Shown piece after piece: positions 45,789 through 54,600 of a stretch of 64,000 nucleotides of DNA; position 1 is the first letter of the stretch; each line of letters begins with the position of its first letter. The notes below the pieces were generated by a model. That model had not been told where the DNA came from, did not search any database, and was given only the letters and a program-made list of their open reading frames with translations. The stretch is from Planctomycetales bacterium 10988 (GTDB taxonomy: Bacteria; Planctomycetota; Planctomycetia; Pirellulales; Pb10988): assembly GCA_009664345.1 (NCBI GenBank), contig CP043547.1, positions 2,446,709 to 2,510,708 of the forward strand, written 5' to 3'. Position numbers and translations under genes: made by a program.

Positions 45789-47609
45789 GTGACGATGACC
45801 GATTCTTCGTTTACGAGTACTGACTCGGTACGCAATGCCGAACCTTTAAAATATGCCCAGGTTTATGAATTGCCACAGCCGCTCCAGCTTGAGGCCGGTG
45901 GCACCTTGGAGCATGTGGCAGTAGCGTATGAAACGTATGGTCAACTCACCGACGCTCGGGATAATGCGATTCTTGTTTGCCATGCGATCAGCGGTGATTC
46001 GCACGTGGCGGCACATGACGAGCAAGACACTTCCGGGTGGTGGGATTTATTGGTCGGTCCCGGCAAGGCGATTGATACCGATCGTTACTTTGTTATCTGT
46101 TCGAATGTGCTCGGTGGTTGTCGCGGCACGACGGGGCCAAGTTCCCTCAATCCCCACACGGGTCGACCGTATGGCCCGGAATTCCCGACGATCACGCTTT
46201 CCGATATGGTTTATGTGCAGCGGGAGTTGATTCGCTCGTTGGGCATTGACCAGCTCTTGGCGGTGGTCGGCGGTTCCTTGGGCGGGCATCAAGCCTTGAC
46301 CTGGGCGACGCAATATCCGGAGAGTCTGCAAGGTTGTCTGGCGATTGCGACGAGTCCCCGACTTACTAGTCAGGCTTTGGCTTTTGATGTCGTTGCCCGC
46401 AATGCGATTCTCCGCGATCCGTGTTTTCACGGGGGCCAATATTACGACAAGCCAACGAAGCCGGAAGTCGGACTCGCCCTCGCGCGGATGCTGGGGCATA
46501 TCACGTATCTTTCGCCGGAGTCGATGCAACATAAGTTCGATCCAAGCCGCATGCAGCCGCGACAGTTGCAAACCGCGTTTGAAAGTAAATTCTCGGTCGG
46601 TTCTTATTTGGCTTATCAAGGAGATAAGTTCGTCGAACGGTTCGACGCCAACAGCTATATTGTGCTTTCGATGGCGATGGACTTGTTCGATCTCGGCGAT
46701 ACTCCAGAGAAGTTGCAAGCGACTTTTTCCGAGGCGAAGTGCGATTGGCTAATGCTTAGCTTTGCCAGTGATTGGCTTTTCTCCCCGGAGCAAAGTCAGC
46801 AGATGGTCGATGCTTTGATTGCCGAAGGGAAGAAGGTGAGCTATTGCAACATCGATAGCCCTTGCGGACATGATGCCTTTTTGCTCGATGATCGCATTGA
46901 GCTTTACGGTGGTTTGGTCGAATCCTTCCTGCATCATCTGCTTTTGCCGGAAGAAAAGCCTTCTGAAGAGCTGGAAGAAAATGCCATCCCCGTGGGGCCG
47001 ACAAGTATCTTTCACGGGCAGCGATTAGATTATGATTTGCTCTTGGACATTCTTCCGAAAGACGCTTCCATCTTGGACTTAGGTTGCGGCAGTGGCGAAT
47101 TGCTCTCGCTGTTGCAGGAGCGGGGAAACGAGCAACTCATGGGAATCGAAATCGACCCTGAGCGTGTACTGGCCTGTCTTCGCAAAGGGCTTTCCGTGCT
47201 TCAAGCCGACCTTAATCGAGGACTTTCTTCGTTTCTCACCGGACAATTTGATGCGGTTGTTCTCTCGAAAACCTTGCAAACCATCGAAGATACCGAAGGG
47301 GTTTTGCGGGAGATGTTGCGAGTTGGGCGACTAGCGATCGTCAGCTTTCCGAACTTCGCCCAACGGCAAATGCGGGAGATGCTCCACGAAGGAGGCCGCT
47401 GTCCGAAGGCTCCGGGATTGTACGATTATGAATGGTACAACACGCCAAATCGCCGGTTCCCATCGATTACCGACTTCCAAGAGTTCTGTCAAACCAAAGG
47501 GATTCGAATCGAGCAAGAGATTTATTTAGATACCGAGACCAATCAGCAAGTCACTGAAGACCCGAATCTCAACGCCCACTTAGCTATCTTCGCTCTAAGA
47601 AATGAATAA
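45789..47609 (+). CDS. metX: Fused homoserine O-acetyltransferase and MetW-like methyltransferase
   Basis: 606 residues. The GTG at 45789 is eight bases after AGGGAG and is preferred over the ATG two codons later. Residues about 25-390 are MetX, an alpha/beta hydrolase with nucleophile Ser163 (GGSLGGHQAL), Asp328 (ASDWLFSP) and His361 (SPCGHDAFLL). It acetylates homoserine. After a Glu-rich linker, residues about 410-606 are MetW, with the SAM-type motif SILDLGCGSGELLSLL and a closing LNAHLAIFALR. MetW is encoded next to metX in many bacteria and is needed for MetX activity in some; here the two are one chain. The gene converges with the kinase gene with 14 bases between stops and no terminator. 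Confidence 0.93.
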   Translation: MTMTDSSFTSTDSVRNAEPLKYAQVYELPQPLQLEAGGTLEHVAVAYETYGQLTDARDNAILVCHAISGDSHVAAHDEQDTSGWWDLLVGPGKAIDTDRYFVICSNVLGGCRGTTGPSSLNPHTGRPYGPEFPTITLSDMVYVQRELIRSLGIDQLLAVVGGSLGGHQALTWATQYPESLQGCLAIATSPRLTSQALAFDVVARNAILRDPCFHGGQYYDKPTKPEVGLALARMLGHITYLSPESMQHKFDPSRMQPRQLQTAFESKFSVGSYLAYQGDKFVERFDANSYIVLSMAMDLFDLGDTPEKLQATFSEAKCDWLMLSFASDWLFSPEQSQQMVDALIAEGKKVSYCNIDSPCGHDAFLLDDRIELYGGLVESFLHHLLLPEEKPSEELEENAIPVGPTSIFHGQRLDYDLLLDILPKDASILDLGCGSGELLSLLQERGNEQLMGIEIDPERVLACLRKGLSVLQADLNRGLSSFLTGQFDAVVLSKTLQTIEDTEGVLREMLRVGRLAIVSFPNFAQRQMREMLHEGGRCPKAPGLYDYEWYNTPNRRFPSITDFQEFCQTKGIRIEQEIYLDTETNQQVTEDPNLNAHLAIFALRNE

Positions 47610-47623
47610 TTGCCGGAGTGTCG

Positions 47624-49045
47624 TTACAGATTAAAGGACTGGTAAGCAACGAAGCAAAGTCCAGCGACGATGGCAAGAAAAAGAATTCCAAGGACAACAT
47701 TCCAGGTTCGGTTCGGGAACGGGAAACGTCGCTCATTCACCTGAACGGAGACGAGCTGCGAACGCAATCGCCCTGATTTCCCCATCAGGGTATCTTCGCT
47801 GAAGTCGTCGTAAGCCTCTTCGTCTAGCTCTTCTCCGGTGAAACTAATCGGCGTCGCTTCGCTATCTACTTCGAAGGCATCCGGCCCTGGCAAGTTCCGG
47901 GGCGTTGGGATCGAATTTCCGGTCGGCGTAGGAGTGGGCGTCGGAAGCTCTGTTGCCGAATCCATCTGATTGAATCCGGCTGGAGCCATGCGATAGGCAA
48001 AAGGTTCTAAGGCGTGAACCACTTCCATCGGCGTTTGGAAGCGTTCATCAGGATCGCGGGCGAGCATCTTCGCAATCACCGCATCCAGCCCTTCGGAAAC
48101 TTCCGACCGGACACTACTCATCAGCGGTGGCTCTTTGTGCAGTCGAGCACGGATTTTCTCGACGGTGTTCTTGCCTTCGAAAGGAAATTTCCCGGTGATC
48201 ACCCGAAAGGCCGTGCAGCCGAGACTATAAATATCCGAACGAACGCTGGCGGTTTTCGTATTGGTGATTTGCTCAGGAGCGATATATTCCGGCGTTCCAA
48301 GGACTTGCCCATCACGTGTGATCCCACGCGGGGTATCTTCAAAGGTATTTTCCAAATCTTCTCGCTCAAAGGCAACACGGGCCAAACCAAGATCAAGGAG
48401 TTTTACCTTCGGCGGGCTGTACGGATTATCGGCCACGACCAAGAGATTGCCGGGTTTGATATCGCGGTGAACGAGCCCTTGCTCGCTTGCATATTGCAGG
48501 GCCAAGGCCGATTGCCGGATACATTCACAAACCCAATCAATGGGCAAAGGTTTATAATGTTTGAGCCAATGACTCAAGTTATAGCCAGGGACATATTCCA
48601 TCTCAATGAAATAACTGTCATCGGCCCAAAAAGCATCATGGGCGGAAACGATATGGTCGTGATGCAGCCGAACCACCATGAGGGCTTCCCGCTTGAAGCG
48701 AGCTTTCGCCTCTTCGCTGGTCAGCAGGTCTTTGGAAAGAACTTTCAGGGCAACGATCACGCCGAGCGGGGTCTTTTCGGCTTTGAAAACTTCACCCATT
48801 CCGCCGGCACCGATTGGCTCCAGCAGCTTGTATCTACCCAGAAAAAACTTGGTGCGACCTTCCAGAATCTGCCGGGCTTGCCATTGAGTCAGCCAACCAC
48901 GACGGAGCATTTCCGAGGCAACTTCCACAGGGCGCGTGAAGTTACGTTCCGCGATCGTCGCCTGAACGCGGGCGAGATGGTCTAATCCCAATAATTGGGT
49001 CTTCTCCAAATGGGCGAAGAAGTCCTCCGTGGTACTAATCGCCAC
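47624..49045 (-). CDS. PknB-type Ser/Thr kinase with C-terminal membrane anchor
   Basis: 473 residues from a GTG at 49045, chosen because AGGGAGAGGA lies just upstream; an ATG at 49120 is open in frame. An N-terminal region of 70 residues precedes the kinase (WLTQWQARQILEG is a motif often seen before planctomycete kinases). The kinase has a GAGGMGEV loop, Lys101, HRDIKPGN with catalytic Asp195, DLG in place of DFG at 218-220, and PEYIAPEQI. A linker with PTPTPTPT repeats and acidic stretches leads to one membrane segment near the C-terminus (VVLGILFLAIVAGLCFVAYQ). It should be active and membrane-bound with little outside the membrane, so it likely senses through partners. Confidence 0.93.
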   Translation of the reverse strand: MAISTTEDFFAHLEKTQLLGLDHLARVQATIAERNFTRPVEVASEMLRRGWLTQWQARQILEGRTKFFLGRYKLLEPIGAGGMGEVFKAEKTPLGVIVALKVLSKDLLTSEEAKARFKREALMVVRLHHDHIVSAHDAFWADDSYFIEMEYVPGYNLSHWLKHYKPLPIDWVCECIRQSALALQYASEQGLVHRDIKPGNLLVVADNPYSPPKVKLLDLGLARVAFEREDLENTFEDTPRGITRDGQVLGTPEYIAPEQITNTKTASVRSDIYSLGCTAFRVITGKFPFEGKNTVEKIRARLHKEPPLMSSVRSEVSEGLDAVIAKMLARDPDERFQTPMEVVHALEPFAYRMAPAGFNQMDSATELPTPTPTPTGNSIPTPRNLPGPDAFEVDSEATPISFTGEELDEEAYDDFSEDTLMGKSGRLRSQLVSVQVNERRFPFPNRTWNVVLGILFLAIVAGLCFVAYQSFNL

Positions 49046-49486
49046 GGTCCTCTCCCTTGCTCTGTATTCTCGGAAACTTGCTGAGGTGCCAACCGTTCTG
49101 CGATTTTCTACTGATTCCAATAAAAAAACGAAGTTCTGTCCAGGAAATGCTTGTGCCTGTCATCGTTTGAAAGGAAATGGAAACTGGCGAGGCGCTAGGT
49201 CGAGAGAAGGGTAAGTCCTGGAAATTCCAGAAAAAATCTTGCTCCGTCTGCTAGTTCTGCTGCCTCCTACTTCGCTTATTCTAACCACAACCCCTCAAGG
49301 TGAAAACAACTTATCACAGAAAAGGGAATCTCAAAGAAAGAAAATTTAAATCGCGATCAGGCAACGGATAAGATAACTTACAGATAATGTAGGTATTATT
49401 GGATACACTTGGCAAGGTGTTTTTGCAAACAACTTCGGAAATACCTGGGATTCTTACACGAACGGAAAGAAAGGTGGCCAGGTTAG
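49046..49486. other. Intergenic region between kinase and sigma-54 activator
   Basis: About 440 bases; 49315-49420 is AT-rich and would fit a promoter for the kinase gene. No gene, repeat or terminator was recognised. Confidence 0.35.
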
Positions 49487-50914
49487 CTAGTAGGTCGGGA
49501 AGAGCCCATGCCGTCGCATTTTGTTGTAAATGCTCTTCTCGCTGATTCCTAACTGCCGTGCAGCAGCGGCTTTATTGCCTTGACAGTAGCGGAGGGTTTC
49601 GCGAATGGCCTCCCGTTCGATTTCCGCCAAAGTCATGCCGGCGAGACCTAGCCCCTCTCCAGGGGTGCGTTTTGGAACAGGGGCTTCCAAAAGAAAATTC
49701 GAACGCCGCAAGATGCCATCTTCACAAAAGGCGGCCGCTCGCTCAAGTTCGTTCTCTAATTCTCGCAAATTGCCGGGCCAAGGATGATCGAGCAAGGCGG
49801 CCATCGCCTCGCCACTGACCCGGAAGGGAGGGATCCCTCGCCGAGTCGTAATCCGATCAAGAGTCGCTTCGATGAGTTCCGGCAAATCTTCCCGGCGTTT
49901 GGCCAAAGGCGGGAGCCGCAAATTCAAGACATTCAAGCGATAGAACAAATCTTCACGAAATTCTCGCTCCTGACACATCTTCTCCAGGTCTTGATTGGTG
50001 GCGGCAATCACCCGAACATCGACTCGCCGGGCTTTGTTGCTTCCGATTCTTGTGACAACTCGGTCTTGAAGAAAGGTCAGCAGTTTCGGTTGTAATTCAA
50101 GCGGCAGTTCGCCGATTTCATCCAAGAAGAGCGTGCCTCGATGGGCGATTTCCGCACGACCAGGCCGATCATGCGTGGCACTGGTAAAGGCCCCTTTTTG
50201 ATGTCCAAAGAGTTCCGATTCGATCAGCTCACGAGGTAAAGAAGCACAGCTGACCATGACAAGAGGTTGATGGGCACGCGGACTTTGAGCATGAATCCAA
50301 CGAGCGAGGGTGGTTTTCCCAGTTCCACTTTGCCCAGTGATTAACAAGGAAGAATCCAAGTCAGCCACTTGATGGGCCTGTTGCATCAGTTTTTGCATCC
50401 GCGAGGAGCGAGCAACCAAGTGGACTTCGCCTACCGGATCGCCAAGTGCCAACCGCAGTTGACGATTATCCTGAGTCAGTCGCGTTTTGTTTTCGATTCT
50501 CCGCCTGAGCCGCGAGAACTCTTTCGGCAAATTCAAAGCCTGAATGACTTCCCAATCATACATCTCCAAGAGTGTTTGCATGGTCTCCGAGATACTCTTT
50601 TTGGAGGTATAAGCAACCTGGACCGCATCGGGGAGAACACGCTGGACTTCGGCAAACAGGTCTTGCGGAGAAGCTTCGGACGCATCAATGGCAAACAAGA
50701 CGATCGCGATATCCGGATTGAGCGTATCGGGCAACGCACCTGAATGGTGTACGCGCGTGACTTGATATCCTGCCTCACGCAGGTTCGTCTCAAGCGAATC
50801 ACCTTTGGAACTCGGATCAAGGTAGAGAAGATTGAGTGCTTCGGTCTGGACACTACTCACTGTACTCACAGCATCCTCTTGAGTTGAGGGAGAAGCAAAA
50901 GTGGGAAGGATCAT
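49487..50914 (-). CDS. Sigma-54-dependent activator with pseudo-receiver and GAFTSA loop
   Basis: 475 residues from ATG 50914; a GTG at 50869 with AGAGGA four bases upstream is an alternative. Residues 27-140 fold like a response-regulator receiver (LNLLYLDPSS, PDIAIVLFAID), but the phospho-acceptor Asp position appears replaced by a hydrophobic residue. The AAA+ domain follows: Walker A GQSGTGKT at 194-201, LFGHQKGAFTSA at 236-246, Walker B GTLFLDEIGELP, and an R-finger region EFREDLFYRLNVL. The Fis-type helix-turn-helix (NKAAAARQLGISEKSIYNKMRRHGL) closes the protein. It should activate sigma-54 promoters. The standard sigma-contact loop GAFTGA reads GAFTSA. It is divergent from the caspase-VWA gene. 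Confidence 0.92.
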   Translation of the reverse strand: MILPTFASPSTQEDAVSTVSSVQTEALNLLYLDPSSKGDSLETNLREAGYQVTRVHHSGALPDTLNPDIAIVLFAIDASEASPQDLFAEVQRVLPDAVQVAYTSKKSISETMQTLLEMYDWEVIQALNLPKEFSRLRRRIENKTRLTQDNRQLRLALGDPVGEVHLVARSSRMQKLMQQAHQVADLDSSLLITGQSGTGKTTLARWIHAQSPRAHQPLVMVSCASLPRELIESELFGHQKGAFTSATHDRPGRAEIAHRGTLFLDEIGELPLELQPKLLTFLQDRVVTRIGSNKARRVDVRVIAATNQDLEKMCQEREFREDLFYRLNVLNLRLPPLAKRREDLPELIEATLDRITTRRGIPPFRVSGEAMAALLDHPWPGNLRELENELERAAAFCEDGILRRSNFLLEAPVPKRTPGEGLGLAGMTLAEIEREAIRETLRYCQGNKAAAARQLGISEKSIYNKMRRHGLFPTY

Positions 50915-51681
50915 TCAGGAAAGGCCCCTAATGATATCTCCTCGTACCGGAGACCCTCCTCCGCTACTCCAAAGATGGTCCTTATCATAACTCGGACAAA
51001 CGCTCGCGTATGCGTGTTTTTGTCACCATCAAGTCAATTTTGTCAGAGCTTTTGGTTCCGTTGAACGTCGCTGGACGGTCTACCAGGTGAAATGGTCTGA
51101 ATGAGTCAGGAATCCCTTCCTCGGAACCTCCAGCAGCCAGCATTCTTATTAACCCCTCAAAAGGGGAGAAGTTTCGCTTTTCCAAGCTCCAGAATAAAAA
51201 GAATAGATATTCAGGAGAATCAAAAATAGAACTTTGTTTGATCGATTTAATCTTTTTTTGCAAATATCGAGTCTTTCCTAAACGAACTGCCCTTGATTCA
51301 CTACACGTTAGTTTACTAAACGAACCAACCTAAACAGAGTCCTTTGATCAAGGAAATCTTTGTTTTTGACTACTTTTTAGGTAGCAATGAGGAACTTGAT
51401 CCCGTTTTGTGGGTGAAAGCATGTCGCCATCTCTATTGAAGAGACGCTCCAAGCCGGAAAAAGTTCGACAATCCCGCTCAATCAGCGATTGAGTCCGAAG
51501 GGGAATTCTGAGTAAGATACAGAAAGCCGACGATGGAAGCTTGCGGTCTCTGCCTTGATTCAATCATCTTGCCAGAGATTTTGAAAAGCTGTTTCAATCG
51601 CCCTTCCAGCCAGAAACCGATCTGGGTGCTGAACCGGCTTCAAGACAGTCTTCGCTAATATTATCGCTCTAGGGGATGTCA
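50915..51681. other. Large intergenic region between activator and caspase-VWA gene
   Basis: A 767-base divergent gap, long for this window. On the minus strand, about 51056-51000 resembles module 2 of the dispersed repeat (AAAGCTCTGACAAAATTGAC). The minus frames 50985-51263 and 51348-51563 have no protein character. I found no clear sigma-54 -24/-12 promoter by eye. Regulatory DNA for both genes is expected here. Confidence 0.4.
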
Positions 51682-54600
51682 ATGACTTCTCAAGTTCCGG
51701 ATTCTCCGCCAGATACGCTTCCCCGCAAAAAAAAGGGATGGCGAAGCAAGCATGCGAAACGCCGTCCGGTGGAAACGCAACATCGTTGGCAGAAAACCGA
51801 GCGTGTCCCGGAAGACATCAATCGCTGGCGATCGCGGCGGATCTGGTATCAATCGAAGATCGGTCTGTTGTTGGCTTTGGTGCTTGGCTTGCTGGGCCTG
51901 TTCATTGCAATCTTGGTCTATGCCCCTGCAAAGACGGTCCTCATCACCAATACCAGTATTCATTATGGAGCGCCGCTGCCTCCGAATACCTATGCTTCGG
52001 AAGACCTCCGTAGGTTGCAAGCACTCGATGGAGATACCTTCGATGTCGTGGCTCTCACGGATCAGTGGCGAAGTGCCGGCGTCGGGATGCGGCATCTGGA
52101 ATTACAAATCCAAAAAGCGGTTACGAACAATCACCGGCAGCAAGTCATTGTCCTTTGGTTCAGCATGCACGGGGCAATCGACGATCAAGGCGAACCTTGC
52201 TTGGTCCCACCAGGAAGCCAGCCGACGAACAGCGCGACTTGGTTACGTGTTCGCAATGTTCTCTCCCTCCTCAAAACTCCGCAAGTTCCTTCAGAATTCA
52301 AGAAGCTCGTCCTTTTTGACTGCAACCGGATTCGCGTCGATCCGGATTTGGGACTGGTCTACAACGACTTCGCCGAACAATTGATCGATGTGGTGGAAGA
52401 ATCCGGCGTTCCCAATTTAGCGGTGATCAACTCGGTCAGTCCAGGACAAGCCGCCTGGGATTCGCCGGATTTGCGGGCGAGCGTCTTCGGCTTCTTTACT
52501 CAACAAGCCCTGCAAGGAGCCTGCGATCTAGCCAGTGAAATGGGAAACGAAGATCAATCCGTTTCGGTGGCTGAAATCTATCGCTTCCTGCGACACCATG
52601 TGAGCCAGTGGGTCCGCAAGAATCGGCAAGACATCCAAGAGCCGATGCTTTTGCCGTCCGATGCTCAGAATTTTGAAGTCTCTTGGGCACTCAATCCCAG
52701 CTTTCTTGCCCTGGATACCCAACCGCTCAACAACGAGATTCCGCTATCCGTCAGCACAAAACAACTCGATACCCTTTGGAAAACGCATGACTCGCTTGAA
52801 CGGAAGGCAAGTGAATTTCCTCCGCTGAAGTGGCGAGATTATCAACAAGGGCTGATGCGGCTGGAACAGCTTGCGTTGGCCGGGATGGCCTACGAGTCCG
52901 ATGCGAATTCCTTAATGGTCAATCTCAATCGGCAAGCGAGTCAATTGAAGCCGCGTTCTTCTTCGCTTTCCCTCGCGGCTCATAATTTACCGCTGGCGGA
53001 GAAACTCGGCCGCCTGCCGGAATCGCCGGAAGAGATTTTAAAGCTCAGAGCGCACATCGATCCGACGATGGAAAAACCGAAGGACCCGCCTGGCCCGACT
53101 AGTTATCCGGCCCGCGTGAAAGCGGCTTGGGAAACCGTTCTGGAAACCCGCGATCTAACGCCGGACCTTTTGCAGAGCATTTTAAAGTTCGTTGCCCTGC
53201 CGAGTGCCGACTTTGCCCCTGGCTTGATCGAGCATCATTATCTTCGCATGCTCCAAGAAAATCTGGCCTCGAACGCTGGAGATTGGCCAGGCACGCCGTC
53301 GCTGAAATCCGGCTCGCTCTTGCAACAATCTTTCCAAAGCCGAAATCTGGCGGAAACGCTCTCGACCCCGAACGATGTCCGAACTCATTACTGGTTGATG
53401 CAGCAGATCGATCAGGGGGACACTTCGCGTCGGTTGGCGGAGGACTCCCTCTTTATTGGTCAAAAGCCTTATCTCATCGATGCGGAAAAGTATTGGAAGG
53501 AAGCCCAGACGACGTATCAATCCGCCACGAGCCGGGAGCAAATTGTCTCCGCGGCCTACACCGCCAGGGATATCGCCAGGGCGGAGATTCCGTATTTGGC
53601 CGATTGGCTGATGACGCCACTGCCGCCGAGCGAACGAAAGTTCGCTTTGGATCGCGATCGAGAGATCAATCAAAAACTGTTGCCGCTGATTGATGCGACC
53701 GATGAACTCGACCAGCTTTTGCAAAACTCCCTGCAAACCGCCGCCGAGAATGTCGAGGGTTTTCAAGAGCAGACCGATCGCGTGAACAGCCAGCTAACCT
53801 CTTTGCGTCAGGTGTTCTTTGACGAATGTAATCGCCTCGCCTCGCAGGCTCCCTTCAGTCCAGAAACCTATCGTGATATCACTTCGGTCTTAGCCATTCC
53901 GCTGGTTCCAGCGACGCAACGAAATCAACTTCGCCAGAAAGCGTTGAATTTCTCGCACAAGCTGGCCATTGGATTTCTCCCAACATCAACGGCCTCCGGC
54001 GAACGGGATGAAATACTCAAACGGCTGAAGTTGGCCGAGGTCGAATCGGAATGGAGTTACCTCGATCGACAGACCGAATCTTGGAAAATTCACCCGGTGA
54101 TTCGTATTCTCTCGACCAAGGAACAAGTCGCCTTCAATGCGGACTTGCCTCCGCGACCGCAGAATCCTAACGCGACCCAACTTGCCCAGTGGCGAGCCGA
54201 TCAACTCACGGTAACGCATCGTCGCGGGCAGGCGATTCGCCGCTGGTTGGGAAGCATTTCCAGCGATGTCCAGCAGCTTCTTAAAGATAGCGATCTGCGT
54301 CTGACCGACCCGAATCAACGGACCTTCGATGTCCGCGATCTCCGCAGCCGGGCCGCGCAACAGGTGCAAAAGGCGGCCTGCTATTCGTTCCCGCTGCCGC
54401 CGCAAAATCCATTGGATGAACTGTTCAAGTTCGATTTACATCACCTTTTGGTGTGGCAAGCGGAGCGAACGATCCGCGACTTCTGGGGTGCCGCCGAAGG
54501 TCAGCCCGAAGATTTCTTCATGCAGGCCGGAGCAGGGTATCTCGATTCCAGCCGTCGCCTCTGTCAGAGCGAAACCGGCTTGGCTCCGTTGCAAGACAAG

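Noticed and set aside
50985-51263. 92-codon minus-strand frame upstream of the sigma-54 activator
   Set aside because: It overlaps a probable repeat copy, begins with a low-complexity Lys/Ile stretch, and shows no recognisable protein features.
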